From positions 1,488,001 through 1,552,000 of the forward strand of contig NZ_CP080376.1 of assembly GCF_019443405.1 (NCBI RefSeq): a stretch of DNA of 64,000 bases, in the 5' to 3' direction. Made by a program: the position numbers and the translations under genes. Positions 29,256 through 38,411 of the stretch are shown here, piece after piece (positions within the stretch are counted from its first letter, which is position 1; every line of letters starts with the position of its first letter). Under the pieces are notes generated by a model. It saw only the letters and a program-made list of their open reading frames with translations, made no database searches and had not been told where the DNA came from. This DNA comes from Brevundimonas sp. PAMC22021. GTDB taxonomy: Bacteria > Pseudomonadota > Alphaproteobacteria > Caulobacterales > Caulobacteraceae.

Positions 29256-30802
29256 GCGAACAGGCCGTGCAGATACCAGCGCGGCGGCGGATCCTCGCCA
29301 TAAAAGCCGGCGCGGAACACCCAGAAACGCCGGCCCTGTCCGTCCTCGACGCGGTAATAGTCGCGCGTCCGCTCCTTGGGCCTATGCCACCATTCGCCGG
29401 CGATCCGCTCCGGCCCTTCGGCGCGGGTCACGACATGGTCGATGCGGCGCCAGCGGAAGCGCGCGGGCGAGCCGTCCGGCAGGGCGGCCATGGCCTCCAC
29501 AGGCTGGGGCGGGTCGAACACCTGAAGCGGCCTGAGCGGCGGATCGGCGGGATCGCGCTCGCCCCATTCCCCCGCCGATGCAGGCGTTTCGGCGGCCGGC
29601 GCGAACCGTTCGGCGCGCTCGGGCGCATGGGATTGCACCGCCTCGATCCGCACCACCGCCTGGGGTCCCAACCGCGCCGACAGTCGGTCGATCAGCGGCC
29701 CCAGATCGTCCTGCGGCCCCTCGGCCTCCAGCCCGCTCTGCGCATAGGCCAGCCTCTGGGCGACCGGCGCCGTCAGCCGCAGGTGATCAAAGCCGAAGCC
29801 GGGGTCCAGGGGCTTGGCCAGGTTGGCCAGCCTTTCGCGGAACAGCCGCAGCACGGCGGGAGCGTCGCGCGTCGGCTGGCCGGTCCGGATGGTGATCCGC
29901 CGCACCTCTCCGTCCACGCGGAAGAAGGCGACCTGAAAGGCGCGCCCGCCCTGTCCCCGCTGGTCCAGCCGATCCATGACCTCGACCAGCAGATCGCCGA
30001 CCACCGCCTCTACGTCGGCCGTTTCGGTGATCGGCTCGACCAAAATGCGGTCGGCCGCACAGACGCCCGCCGGCCGCGAGGGGGTGATGCGCGCATCCTC
30101 AAGCCCCAGCACGCGTCTGAGCCGCGTCGGCAGGTCCGATCCGAACCGGGCGGTCAGCGGCGCGGTCGGACGGTCATCGAGATGCGCCAGCGTCTTCAGC
30201 CCCGCGCGCGACAGGGCCTGTTCTTCCTTTGCGGGCAGTTCCAGCGCGGCGATGCGCAGGCGCCGTCCCGCCGTGCGCGCCTGGCCTTGCGGCACCATCC
30301 CGCCCGGTCCGAACCGCGCCCAGGCGCGTGCGCTTTCGGCCGTGTCGGACAGGGCGAGCCGCACCTGCAGGCCTATGCCCGCCGCCCGCCGCTTCACCGC
30401 CTGCATCAGTCCGGCCTCGTCGCCGAACAGGTGGGCGCAGCCGGTCACGTCCAGCACCAGGCCGTCATGCCCGTCCAGCGCCGCCATCGGACTGAACCGC
30501 CCCCAGTCCTCCAGCACCCGCTTCAAGAGCCTGTCATCACCCTCCGGCTGGTGGACCACCGATCGCACGGTGGGCGTGCGCGCCTGGGCGTCGGCCAGGG
30601 TCATGCCGGAAGTCAGGCCCAGGCCGGCGGCAAGAGGATCGACCGCCGCCAGCCGCAGGGCGCCGCCCACCTTGTGCACAAAGACCACGGGCGTTGCGTC
30701 ATCCGTATCGTCTGCGGGCGTCTCCCGCAGCCGCCGGTCGGCCGGCAGCCAGGGAAACCAGGCCGCCAGATACCGACGGCCGGTCGAACGATCCGCACTC
30801 AC
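29252..30802 (-). CDS. imuB: ImuB, Y-family polymerase-like mutasome subunit
   Basis: ImuB is a catalytically dead Y-family polymerase homologue that bridges the beta clamp, ImuA and DnaE2 during SOS mutagenesis. The 516 aa protein has R-R-Y-L-A-A-W-F-P-W-L-P-A-D-R at the start (usual family opening), the characteristic L-D-V-T-G-C-A-H-L-F-G motif where true polymerases carry catalytic acids, and a C-terminal W-x-x-x-R-T-R-D-Y-Y-R-V-E-D-G-x-G-R-R-F-W-V-F region. The GTG start at 30802 has GGAGTGGGATC upstream. It overlaps imuA by 104 bp and dnaE2 by 4 bp. Confidence 0.93.
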   Translation of the reverse strand: MSADRSTGRRYLAAWFPWLPADRRLRETPADDTDDATPVVFVHKVGGALRLAAVDPLAAGLGLTSGMTLADAQARTPTVRSVVHQPEGDDRLLKRVLEDWGRFSPMAALDGHDGLVLDVTGCAHLFGDEAGLMQAVKRRAAGIGLQVRLALSDTAESARAWARFGPGGMVPQGQARTAGRRLRIAALELPAKEEQALSRAGLKTLAHLDDRPTAPLTARFGSDLPTRLRRVLGLEDARITPSRPAGVCAADRILVEPITETADVEAVVGDLLVEVMDRLDQRGQGGRAFQVAFFRVDGEVRRITIRTGQPTRDAPAVLRLFRERLANLAKPLDPGFGFDHLRLTAPVAQRLAYAQSGLEAEGPQDDLGPLIDRLSARLGPQAVVRIEAVQSHAPERAERFAPAAETPASAGEWGERDPADPPLRPLQVFDPPQPVEAMAALPDGSPARFRWRRIDHVVTRAEGPERIAGEWWHRPKERTRDYYRVEDGQGRRFWVFRAGFYGEDPPPRWYLHGLFA

Positions 30803-31478
30803 GATCCCACTCCATGATCCAGGGTCCGGCCGACGCGCCTCCGCGCCGCCGCATCAATTCGACTTCAAAGGCGGGCCGACCGGGCGCATTGGCCTCCAGC
30901 GCGCGAGACGGGGCGGTCGTCACGCGCCAACGGCTGTCGGCGGCGCTGGGCTGAGGCTCGACCCCCATCCGCACCAGGATCGCCGCCGTCCGCCCCTTGG
31001 CCGCCATCAGCGACAACCGCCGGCTGGCCGTCAGCGTCATAGCCTTGGCGTCCCCCCAGGCGCTCAGCAGCACCGCGCCCACCCCGGCGCTGGACAGCGC
31101 CTCCTCGCCCGCCGCCAGCAGAGCCTGCATCTCGCGCACCCGCACAAGCACGATCCGGCCGGGATCAACGCCCCACTGGTGCAGGCCCGGACCATGGATG
31201 CGGCCGGTCTCCCAATCCGCCATTTCCTGCACGCCCCAGACCAGCGCGCCCTTGTTTCCCGCCCGCAACGCCAGTCCCAGGGCGAACCCTTGCGCGGCCG
31301 CCGCATCGCCAAGACCCGCAGGATAGACGTCGTGCAGCGCATGACTGGCCAGGCCCTGCAGCCGCGCATCCACCGCATCGACGCCCAAGCCGAAGCGTTC
31401 GGTCGAGCCGGGCAGGCTCTCCGTTCCCAGCGCCTCAAGGCGCGTCTTCAGGCCGTCGATCTCGGGGCGAACCCGCAA
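30699..31478 (-). CDS. imuA: ImuA, RecA-like SOS mutagenesis protein
   Basis: ImuA is a short RecA-fold protein without recombinase activity, required with ImuB and DnaE2 for damage-induced mutagenesis. The 259 aa protein shows the family's A-L-V-W-G-V-Q-E, G-L-H-Q-W-G-V-D-P-G-R-I-V-L-V-R-V-R and R-W-R-V-T-T-A-P-S motifs. The start is placed at TTG 31478 because AAAAGGAGAACTAAC directly precedes it and because the longer frame from 31529 would include the LexA box and promoter. The 3' end overlaps imuB by 104 bp, an unusually long overlap. First gene of the SOS cassette. Confidence 0.9.
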   Translation of the reverse strand: MRVRPEIDGLKTRLEALGTESLPGSTERFGLGVDAVDARLQGLASHALHDVYPAGLGDAAAAQGFALGLALRAGNKGALVWGVQEMADWETGRIHGPGLHQWGVDPGRIVLVRVREMQALLAAGEEALSSAGVGAVLLSAWGDAKAMTLTASRRLSLMAAKGRTAAILVRMGVEPQPSAADSRWRVTTAPSRALEANAPGRPAFEVELMRRRGGASAGPWIMEWDRECGSFDRPSVSGGLVSLAAGRPAAAGDARRRYG

Positions 31479-31482
31479 GTTA

Positions 31483-31529
31483 GTTCTCCTTTTGTTCTTA
31501 TATGCCTCCTTCCATGGCTTGGGAGTCAA
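31483..31529 (-). promoter_or_regulatory. SOS promoter of imuA-imuB-dnaE2 with LexA box GTTC-N7-GTTC
   Basis: GTTC at 31483-31486 and 31494-31497 are separated by exactly 7 bp, the alphaproteobacterial LexA operator. On the minus strand TTGACT (31529-31524) and an AT-rich -10 region GCATATAA (31505-31498) stand 18-19 bp apart, so the operator covers the predicted transcription start, 5 bp before the imuA start codon. Confidence 0.88.
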
Positions 31530-31594
31530 CCTGAGTCCGAACCGAACATAGGAATTTCTTCCGGATAAGTCGGAGCGCCCTCCAGCGGCTGGCG

Positions 31595-32161
31595 TCAGCC
31601 GACCACCTTCAGGAACAGCACCCGCGCCGCGCCATAGTCGCGCGCATCCAGCCGCTCGTAGCCCGGCGTCTCGATTTCGGGCTCGTCCGAGCCGCGCTCG
31701 AACACCACAAGCGCGCCAGGCTTCAGCCAGCCGCCTTCGGTCAGGCGCAGCAGCGTCTGTTCGCCCAAGCCCTTGCCGTAGGGCGGATCAAGAAAGGCCA
31801 AGTCGAACGCTTCACCCGCCGAGCCGGGCCGCACGCCCAGGTCCGTCGCGCTGCGTCGATGCACCCGCGTCCGGCCGAACAGGCCAAAGTTTTCCGCATT
31901 CTCCCGGATCGCGCCGCGCGCGCCGTCGTCCGTCTCGACGAACAGGCAAAAGGCGACTCCGCGCGACACCGCCTCGAACCCCAGGGCGCCCGAGCCGGCG
32001 TAGAGGTCGATGACCCGCGCATCATGGAGCGGCTCGGCCCAGGCGGCGTGCTCCAGCACGTTGAAGATCGCCTGGCGCGCACGGTCAGAGGTCGGGCGCG
32101 TGCCCTGCCCCTCCGGCGCGACGATGGCCCGGCCCTTCAGGCTTCCGGCGACGATACGCAA
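31595..32161 (-). CDS. rsmD: 16S rRNA (guanine(966)-N(2))-methyltransferase
   Basis: RsmD methylates G966 of 16S rRNA in the 30S subunit using S-adenosylmethionine. The 188 aa protein shows the opening M-R-I-V-A-G-S-L-K-G-R, the R-P-T-S-D-R-A-R-Q-A-I-F-N-V-L-E-H motif, the SAM-binding V-I-D-L-Y-A-G-S-G-A-L-G-F-E-A and the catalytic motif D-P-P-Y. All are intact and length is typical. It follows the pseudouridine synthase gene by 6 bp on the same strand, so two rRNA modification genes form an operon. Confidence 0.95.
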   Translation of the reverse strand: MRIVAGSLKGRAIVAPEGQGTRPTSDRARQAIFNVLEHAAWAEPLHDARVIDLYAGSGALGFEAVSRGVAFCLFVETDDGARGAIRENAENFGLFGRTRVHRRSATDLGVRPGSAGEAFDLAFLDPPYGKGLGEQTLLRLTEGGWLKPGALVVFERGSDEPEIETPGYERLDARDYGAARVLFLKVVG

Positions 32162-32167
32162 CGGAGA

Positions 32168-33613
32168 TCAGCCGCCCGAGCGAGGTCCGCGCGAGCCGCC
32201 GGGACGCGGCTTACCGCCCGGCGCGCGCCCGCTGGTTCCCGAAGGTCCGGCCGGCTTACCGCCCGTGCGGGGCTTTGCGTCACGCACCGGGCGTGATCCG
32301 GGTCGGGCATCCGCCCGCGCAGCGCCTTCGCGCGGCTTGAAGCTGCGGGCGGGACGCTCGCCTTCGGACCGGGCCGCCGAGCTGCGTTCGCCCTCCGGCG
32401 CAGTGCGCTCGCGCGGCTTGAAGGTCTTCTTGGGGTGCTCGAACTTGGGCTTGGACTTGGCCCAGCCGTCCTTTTTGGCGGGACGCTCACGGCGGTCCAC
32501 GGCGTCGGCCTGGGCCGTCTCGGCGGCGCGGACGCGGCTGGGCTTTCTTGACGGGTCCGACATGGCCGAGCCAGAACGTCCCTTGACGATCGGCGTGGAG
32601 ATCCGACGGCCCGGGATCGGGGCCGGCGTCTCAACCGTGTTGCCGGTCGGCAGGTTGTCGGGGCGGATGTGTTCGCCCAGCATCTCGCGGATCACGCGCG
32701 GACCGACCTCCTCCACCGCTCCGACCGGCAGGGTGCCCAACTGGAACGGACCATAGGCCAGGCGGATCAGGCGATTGACCGTCAGGCCGATCGACTCCAG
32801 CACATTGCGGACCTCGCGGTTCTTGCCCTCGGTGATCGAGACGCTGACCCACAGATTAGCCGGCGCCTTGCCGTCCTCGGACTTGCTTTCCTTGGCCTTG
32901 TCCAGCGTCGCTTCGATAGGACCGTATTCGACGCCATCGACCGTGACGCCGTCCTTCAGCTTGTCGAGGTCGGCCTGGGTCACGCGACCGCGCGCCCGCG
33001 CCCGATACTGGCGCACCAGGGCGGTGGACGGCAGTTCCAGCGCCCGGCTGAGCTCTCCGTCGTTGGTCAGCAAGAGCAGGCCTTCGGTCGCCAGATCCAG
33101 CCGTCCGACCGAGATCACGCGCGGCAGACCGGCCGGCAGGGCGTCGAACACCGTGGGTCGACCCGCCGGGTCGTTGTGGCTGGTCAACAGGCCGGCCGGC
33201 TTGTGGTAGCGCCAGACGCGCGTCGCCTGCGCCGCCGTGATCGGCTTGCCGTCGACCGTGATCACGTCCTCGCGCGTCACCAGGGTCGCGGGCGTGTCCA
33301 GGATGCGGCCGTTGACCGCCACCTTGCCCAGGCCGATCAGCCGCTCGACTTCACGGCGCGAGGCGATGCCGGCGCGGGCCATGGCCTTGGCGATTCGCTC
33401 GCTGCGAACCGGGGCGGCGGGCGCCTTGCTTGTCTTGGCGCCGTCCCGGCCGCCATCCCTGCCGCTTGGGCGCGGACGCTCGCCGCGCGGCTTGTCGCCA
33501 AAGGATTTCGCCCCGTCTTCGCTCTTGCGGAAGGCGGATTTGCGGGGGCCGGAGGCGCGGTCGGCTTGACGCGCGAAGGGCTTCTTGTCGTTGTCGTCTG
33601 TATGGCGGACCAT
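32168..33613 (-). CDS. rluB: RluB-type 23S rRNA pseudouridine synthase with long basic tails
   Basis: The 481 aa protein has an S4 RNA-binding domain (about 75-135: R-I-A-K-A-M-A-R-A-G-I-A-S-R-R-E-V-E) and an RsuA/RluB/RluE/RluF catalytic domain with the active-site Asp in G-R-L-D-L-A-T-E-G-L-L-L-L-T-N-D. It probably makes pseudouridine near position 2605 of 23S rRNA. Residues 1-70 and roughly 340-481 are Lys/Arg/Gly/Pro-rich, disordered and unlike E. coli RluB; such tails are common in this order. The ATG at 33613 lies inside the divergent tadA start region (12 bp overlap). RluE/RsuA specificity cannot be excluded from sequence alone. Confidence 0.86.
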   Translation of the reverse strand: MVRHTDDNDKKPFARQADRASGPRKSAFRKSEDGAKSFGDKPRGERPRPSGRDGGRDGAKTSKAPAAPVRSERIAKAMARAGIASRREVERLIGLGKVAVNGRILDTPATLVTREDVITVDGKPITAAQATRVWRYHKPAGLLTSHNDPAGRPTVFDALPAGLPRVISVGRLDLATEGLLLLTNDGELSRALELPSTALVRQYRARARGRVTQADLDKLKDGVTVDGVEYGPIEATLDKAKESKSEDGKAPANLWVSVSITEGKNREVRNVLESIGLTVNRLIRLAYGPFQLGTLPVGAVEEVGPRVIREMLGEHIRPDNLPTGNTVETPAPIPGRRISTPIVKGRSGSAMSDPSRKPSRVRAAETAQADAVDRRERPAKKDGWAKSKPKFEHPKKTFKPRERTAPEGERSSAARSEGERPARSFKPREGAARADARPGSRPVRDAKPRTGGKPAGPSGTSGRAPGGKPRPGGSRGPRSGG

Positions 33614-34084
33614 GATGAGCGGTTCATGCGCATGGCGCTGGACGAAGCGCAAGCGGCGGCGGACGCGGGCGAAGTGCCCGTTGGGGCCGTGATCGTCGAT
33701 CCGGCGACCGGAGACGTGGTCTCGACGGGCGCCAACGGACCCGTCGGCGCGCACGATCCGACCGCCCATGCCGAGATCGTCGCCCTGCGCCATGCGGCCA
33801 AAAAATTCGGAAACTACAGGCTGACCGACCTGACTCTTTATGTGACGCTGGAGCCCTGCGCGATGTGCGCCGGCGCCATCAGCCACGCGCGGATCGGCCG
33901 CGTGGTCTGGGGGGCGGACGACCCCAAGGGCGGAGCCGTGATCCACGGCGCGCGCGTGTTCGACCAGCCGACCTGCCACTGGAGGCCTGCGACGGCGGGC
34001 GGCGTGCTGGCGGCCGAGGCGGCGGAGCTGCTGCGCAGCTTCTTCCGGGCACGACGCGGAACACGCGCACACAGCGCACGTTAG
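33602..34084 (+). CDS. tadA: tRNA-specific adenosine deaminase
   Basis: TadA deaminates A34 to inosine in tRNA(Arg) and is essential in most bacteria. The 160 aa protein has the zinc and catalytic motifs H-A-E-I-V-A-L and P-C-A-M-C-A-G-A-I with intact His, Glu and two Cys, and the A-D-A-G-E-V-P-V-G-A-V-I-V-D strand typical of TadA. The ATG at 33602 gives M-A-D-H-D-E-R-F-M-R; the alternative ATG at 33626 would also give a functional enzyme and would remove the 12 bp overlap with the divergent rluB start. Confidence 0.93.
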   Translation: MADHDERFMRMALDEAQAAADAGEVPVGAVIVDPATGDVVSTGANGPVGAHDPTAHAEIVALRHAAKKFGNYRLTDLTLYVTLEPCAMCAGAISHARIGRVVWGADDPKGGAVIHGARVFDQPTCHWRPATAGGVLAAEAAELLRSFFRARRGTRAHSAR

Positions 34085-34134
34085 GCGGATGGTCGCCCAA
34101 GCGGCGCCGTTACGCACGAGGGGGCGACGCAGCC

Positions 34135-34557
34135 ATGAAGCCTGATCTGCCGCAGTCGATCCTGCTGAGCGGCCTTGCCGCCCTTGCGCTGCTTTCCGCC
34201 TGCGGCCCCGATCCGGCCGAGGCTCCGAACAGCGGCGACGCGGTGAAGCAGCGCGCCCTGGAGGCCCAGACCACACGCCGACGCACCGGCGCCGAAATCC
34301 AGGACCGCGCCCTGAACCGCGTCATCCAGGCCGTCTATCTGTGCGAGAACGGCGAGCGGCTATCCGTCGACTTCGACAATCCCCGCCAGATGGCGACGGT
34401 GCGGACGTCCAACGGCGAGGCGGTCGATCTCTATCAGGAGCGCGCGGCCGACGGCCTGTGGTACCGCTCCAGCACCACCGAGCTGCGCGGCCGCGGCGCC
34501 CTGGCCACCTGGACCAGCCGCGGCCGGCCGGCGACCGAGTGCCGCGCGATTGACTAG
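34135..34557 (+). CDS. MliC-like lipoprotein (putative lysozyme inhibitor fold)
   Basis: A 140 aa lipoprotein with lipobox L-S-A-C (Cys23). The C-terminal half (about residues 65-138) has the MliC/COG3895 pattern: Y-L-C-E-N-G-x-x-L-x-V-x-F at its start, N-G-E-A-V-D-L-Y, G-x-W-Y-x-S, an [10 protein letters not shown] strand and a closing C-R-A-I, with the two Cys placed to form the family disulfide. MliC proteins bind c-type lysozyme through a conserved Ser-Lys loop; that pair is not obvious here, so inhibition is uncertain. The middle linker is helical and charged. It overlaps the aroB end by 4 bp (convergent). Confidence 0.6.
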   Translation: MKPDLPQSILLSGLAALALLSACGPDPAEAPNSGDAVKQRALEAQTTRRRTGAEIQDRALNRVIQAVYLCENGERLSVDFDNPRQMATVRTSNGEAVDLYQERAADGLWYRSSTTELRGRGALATWTSRGRPATECRAID

Positions 34558-35663
34558 GCCGAGGCGCCTTCCTCGACCAGGAACGTCCGGACCTCGCCGG
34601 CGTCGACGCCCTTGGCGACAAAGGCCTGACCGACGCCCCGGGCGAGGATCAGCGTCAGGGCGCCGCCTTCCGCCTTCTTGTCGCCGGCCATGCGCGCCAG
34701 CAGCGCATCCGCCGAGAAGACGCCGGCCTGCGCCAGGCGTGTCGGCAGGCCGGCGGCGGTGATGGCCGCTTCCACACGCTCGACCTTGCCCATGTCGCAC
34801 AGACCCTGCCGCGCCGAATAGCGGAAGGCCATGGCGCAGCCCAGCGCCACCGCTTCGCCATGCGCCAGCACCGCCTCCTCGAAGCCGAGCTCTGCCTCGA
34901 TCGCATGGCCAAAGGTGTGGCCAAGGTTCAGCAGCGCACGCTTGCCCGCCTCTTTCTCGTCCTCCCCGACGATCGCGCTCTTGATCTCGACCGAGCGCAC
35001 CACGGCGCGTTGCAGGGCCGCCGGATCGCCGTTCGCGCCGGCGGTCCCCTCGCCCGCCAGCCAGTCAAAGAAGGGCGCGTCGCAGATCAGTCCGTGCTTC
35101 AGCACCTCGGCCCAGCCTGATCGAAGTTGCCGCTCAGGCAGTGTCGCCATCACGTCGATGTCGGCCAGCACCAAACGAGGCTGGTGAAAGGCGCCGACCA
35201 GGTTCTTGCCGCGCGGCGTGTCGATCGCCGTCTTGCCCCCGACGGAGGAATCCACCTGCGCCAGCAGGGTGGTGGGGATTTGTACGAAGTCGATCCCTCG
35301 CATGAACAGCGCGGCCGCGAGGCCCGCCAGATCGCCGACAACGCCGCCGCCCAGCGCGATCACCACATCCCTGCGGTCGAGCCCGGTCTCAAGCATCCGA
35401 TCCAGCACACGCTCAAGCTCGGCGAAAGACTTGGACGCTTCGCCGGCCGGAACCGCCACGACCGCGCTGTGGATGCCCGCCGCCCGAAGCGACGCTTGCA
35501 GCGCGGGCGCATGCAGACGGGCCACGGTCTCGTCCGTCACGATCACCGTGCGCCGCTGGGGGACCAAGGCCGCTATGCGCCGGCCGGCCTCCGCCATCAA
35601 ACCGCGTCCCACCACGACATCGTAGGGAGCGAAGGCGCCGCCGCTTACAGCAATGGCGATCAT
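34554..35663 (-). CDS. aroB: 3-dehydroquinate synthase
   Basis: AroB converts 3-deoxy-D-arabino-heptulosonate 7-phosphate to 3-dehydroquinate using NAD+ and a metal, step two of the shikimate pathway. The 369 aa protein shows the NAD-binding [13 protein letters not shown], the [17 protein letters not shown] motif, [10 protein letters not shown], and the metal ligands in [13 protein letters not shown]. Length is normal. The aroK stop overlaps its start by 4 bp, so aroK-aroB form a translationally coupled operon. Confidence 0.97.
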   Translation of the reverse strand: MIAIAVSGGAFAPYDVVVGRGLMAEAGRRIAALVPQRRTVIVTDETVARLHAPALQASLRAAGIHSAVVAVPAGEASKSFAELERVLDRMLETGLDRRDVVIALGGGVVGDLAGLAAALFMRGIDFVQIPTTLLAQVDSSVGGKTAIDTPRGKNLVGAFHQPRLVLADIDVMATLPERQLRSGWAEVLKHGLICDAPFFDWLAGEGTAGANGDPAALQRAVVRSVEIKSAIVGEDEKEAGKRALLNLGHTFGHAIEAELGFEEAVLAHGEAVALGCAMAFRYSARQGLCDMGKVERVEAAITAAGLPTRLAQAGVFSADALLARMAGDKKAEGGALTLILARGVGQAFVAKGVDAGEVRTFLVEEGASA

Positions 35664-36226
35664 GACGAGGTCTCCTGCGAACGGCGGCTTCGCCAGTGAC
35701 GACGAAGCTGGCGATGAATGGCGTCAACCGCCTGTCCGTGCGAACCCAGCCCCACATCCACGGTCAGATCGGCCGTGGCGTAGATGGGCGCCCTGGCTTC
35801 CGACAAGGTGGCCAGAACCTCTATCGGGTCACGGTCGCGCAAGAGAGGCCGGGTGTCGCGCCGTCCGACGCGCTCGGCGATCACCGCGAGGTCCGCCCGC
35901 ATCCATACCGTGTCGGCCCGCGCCTTCAGCAAGGCGCGCGTATCAGGGTTCAGTACGGCGCCGCCGCCGGTCGCCAGCACCACCGGCGGCCCTTCCAGCA
36001 GGCGTTTCATCACCCGCGCCTCGCCCGCCCTGAACTCGGCCTCCCCAAGCGCCGAGAAGATCTCGGACACCGTCATGCCGGCCGCCGTCTCGATCTCCAC
36101 GTCGCCATCGGCGAACGGCATGCCCAGACGCTGAGCCAGCCTGCGCCCGACAGAGGATTTTCCCACGCCCATCAGCCCGACCAAGGCTATGGTGCGCTCG
36201 GGCGCATGGCCGCGCCGCCCGCTCAT
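35660..36226 (-). CDS. aroK: shikimate kinase
   Basis: AroK phosphorylates shikimate at the 3-OH with ATP. The 188 aa protein has Walker [12 protein letters not shown], the shikimate-binding D-G-D-V-E-I-E, F-R-A-G-E and G-G-G-A-V motifs and the lid R-D-T-R-P-L-L. The ATG at 36226 is preferred to an in-frame GTG at 36235 because CGAGGTGGGGCGC gives a well-spaced ribosome binding site. It starts the aroK-aroB operon and is divergent from xerD with 128 bp between, room for two promoters. Confidence 0.95.
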   Translation of the reverse strand: MSGRRGHAPERTIALVGLMGVGKSSVGRRLAQRLGMPFADGDVEIETAAGMTVSEIFSALGEAEFRAGEARVMKRLLEGPPVVLATGGGAVLNPDTRALLKARADTVWMRADLAVIAERVGRRDTRPLLRDRDPIEVLATLSEARAPIYATADLTVDVGLGSHGQAVDAIHRQLRRHWRSRRSQETSS

Positions 36227-36354
36227 GCGCCCCACCTCGGCGCGACGAATGCGGCGGCTTGGGGTGGAAAAGGGAGGACGCGGGCGGGCATGATCGGGTC
36301 ATCCTCTACACCAAGCGTGGCGGCTCGCCAGCCTAGCGGTCCTGGAGCGCGGGC

Positions 36355-37248
36355 TTGACGCCGCAGATCGAAGCCTTTCTCGAGATGATGGCGGTAGAGC
36401 GGGATGCGTCTCCGCACACGCTGTCGGCGTACGCGCGCGACCTTGCGGATGCGGAGGCCGGCGCCGGCGGACTGATGACGGCCAACGAGGCGGCGCTGGA
36501 GGGCTGGTACGCCGACCTGGCGCAGCGCGGCCTGTCGGCCGCGACGCAGGCGCGCAGGCGCTCCGCGGTTCGCCAGTTCTATCGCTTTGCCCTGGGCGAA
36601 GGCTGGCGACAGGACGATCCGTCCCGGCGACTGGATGCCCCCAAGCGCGGACGCCCCCTGCCGCAGGTGCTCGGCCGCGAGGAGATGGAGCGTCTGCTGA
36701 CGGCTGCCGGCGCCGAGGACAGCGCGCGCGGGCAGCGCCTGCTGACACTGATGGAGCTGGCCTATGCGTCCGGCCTGCGCGTATCCGAGTTGCTGGCGCT
36801 GAAGGTCGAGGCGGTGCGGCGCGACCCCGCCTATCTGATCGTGCGCGGCAAGGGCGGCAAGGACCGTCTGGCCCCTCTGAACGCCAGCGCGCGCGAGGCG
36901 GTGAAGGCCTGGCGGATCGTGCGTGACGCCCGCCGCAGGCCGGGCGCCCCGGACAGCCCATGGCTGTTTCCCTCCTCTGGCCGCAGCGGTCACCTCACGC
37001 CCCGTCGTTTCGCGCAGTTGCTGGATCAGGCCGCAGCCGCGGCGGGGATCGACCCCACACGCGTTAGCCCCCACGTCCTGCGCCACGCCTTCGCCACCCA
37101 CCTGCTGGAGGGCGGCGCCGACCTGCGCGTGGTCCAGACGCTGCTGGGCCATGCCGACATCTCGACCACCCAGATCTACACACACGTCGCCACCGACCGG
37201 CTGGCCGAGGTGGTCCGCCGCAACCATCCGCTTGCGCGCGACGACTGA
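36355..37248 (+). CDS. xerD: site-specific tyrosine recombinase XerD
   Basis: XerD resolves chromosome dimers at dif together with XerC. The 297 aa protein has an N-terminal SAM-like core-binding domain (T-L-S-A-Y-A-R-D-L) and a catalytic domain with Arg142 (S-G-L-R-V-S-E), Lys in [26 protein letters not shown] and the nucleophile Tyr275. The start is TTG 36355 with TGGAGCGCGGGC upstream. Position between aroK and accA agrees with the usual xerD neighbourhood in alphaproteobacteria; XerC is the alternative. Confidence 0.93.
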   Translation: MTPQIEAFLEMMAVERDASPHTLSAYARDLADAEAGAGGLMTANEAALEGWYADLAQRGLSAATQARRRSAVRQFYRFALGEGWRQDDPSRRLDAPKRGRPLPQVLGREEMERLLTAAGAEDSARGQRLLTLMELAYASGLRVSELLALKVEAVRRDPAYLIVRGKGGKDRLAPLNASAREAVKAWRIVRDARRRPGAPDSPWLFPSSGRSGHLTPRRFAQLLDQAAAAAGIDPTRVSPHVLRHAFATHLLEGGADLRVVQTLLGHADISTTQIYTHVATDRLAEVVRRNHPLARDD

Positions 37249-37336
37249 GCGCGGCTTGCCCGCCACCCTCCGGACCTCTAGTTTCCGCCGCCTTGCATCT
37301 CGGGCGCCGCAGGCGCGCTGACCATCGGACGCCGTC

Positions 37337-38284
37337 ATGGCCACGCATTATCTCGACTTCGAAAAGCCGATCGCCGATCTGGAAGCCAAGATCGAGGAGC
37401 TGTCGCTGCTGTCCTCGACCGAGGATGCGTTCGAGACCGAGATCGCGGGCCTGCGCCGCAAGGCTACGCAGATGCGGCAAAAGACGTACGCCTCGCTCGA
37501 CCCGTGGATGAAGACCCAGGTCGCGCGTCATCCGCAACGCCCACACCTGGTCGACTATATCGCGGGACTGTTCACCGACTTCGTCGAACTGCGCGGCGAT
37601 CGTCAGTTCGGCGACGATCAGGCGATCATCGGCGGCCTGGCGCGCTTTCGCGGTCGCCCCGTCGTCGTCATGGGCCATGAAAAGGGCCACGACACCTCGA
37701 CCCGATTGACGCACAACTTCGGCATGGCGCGGCCGGAAGGCTATCGCAAGGCGGTGCGCCTGATGGACATGGCCGAGCAGTTCGGCCTGCCTGTGCTCAG
37801 CTTCGTCGACACCGCCGGAGCCTATCCGGGGCTCGGAGCCGAGGAGCGCGGCCAGGCCGAGGCCATCGCCCGCTCGACCGAACGCTGCCTGACACTCGGC
37901 GTGCCGTCGATCGCCACCATCACCGGCGAGGGCGGCTCCGGCGGCGCCATCGCCATCGCCGCCGCCAGCCGCGTCCTGATGCTGGAACATTCGATCTATT
38001 CGGTCATCTCGCCCGAGGGCGCCGCCGGCATCCTGTGGCGCGACGGCGCGCGAGCCAAGGACGCGGCCATGGCCATGAAGATCACCGGCCCGGATCTGAT
38101 CGGCTTGAAGATCGTGGACCGGCTTATCCCTGAACCCACCGGCGGGGCGCATGCCGACCCTCTGGCCGCCATCGCCAATGTCGGCGACTGCCTGGCCGAC
38201 GAGCTGCGCGGCTTCGAGGGCCTGTCGGCCGCCGAAATTCGCAAGCAACGCGCCGACCGCTTCTACGCCATTGGCGCGCGGTGA
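37337..38284 (+). CDS. accA: acetyl-CoA carboxylase carboxyltransferase subunit alpha
   Basis: AccA and AccD form the carboxyltransferase that moves CO2 from biotin to acetyl-CoA, the first step of fatty acid synthesis. The 315 aa protein carries the family pattern: F-E-K-P-I-A-D-L-E at the N-terminus, R-P-H-L-V-D-Y, [40 protein letters not shown] and [12 protein letters not shown]. It lies 88 bp after xerD on the same strand. The biotin carrier and carboxylase genes are 19 kb further along at 57104-58961. Confidence 0.97.
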   Translation: MATHYLDFEKPIADLEAKIEELSLLSSTEDAFETEIAGLRRKATQMRQKTYASLDPWMKTQVARHPQRPHLVDYIAGLFTDFVELRGDRQFGDDQAIIGGLARFRGRPVVVMGHEKGHDTSTRLTHNFGMARPEGYRKAVRLMDMAEQFGLPVLSFVDTAGAYPGLGAEERGQAEAIARSTERCLTLGVPSIATITGEGGSGGAIAIAAASRVLMLEHSIYSVISPEGAAGILWRDGARAKDAAMAMKITGPDLIGLKIVDRLIPEPTGGAHADPLAAIANVGDCLADELRGFEGLSAAEIRKQRADRFYAIGAR

Positions 38285-38411
38285 TCGCTTAACCTGCCGG
38301 TAGCGTTAACGTCTCGCACATCGTCGTTGCGCCAGAACTGCGCCTTCGGGCAAGCGATTCTCTGGGGGCGAAGATGCGCAATGGGGCGGCGCGCGGCCGT
38401 GAGGCGACAGC

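Noticed and set aside
34135..34557. firm annotation as a lysozyme inhibitor
   Set aside because: The fold pattern fits MliC, but the Ser-Lys lysozyme-binding loop is not evident, so only MliC-like is claimed.
38288..38308. two TTAA half-sites upstream of the response regulator as a CtrA box
   Set aside because: They are 13 bp apart instead of the 7 bp required.
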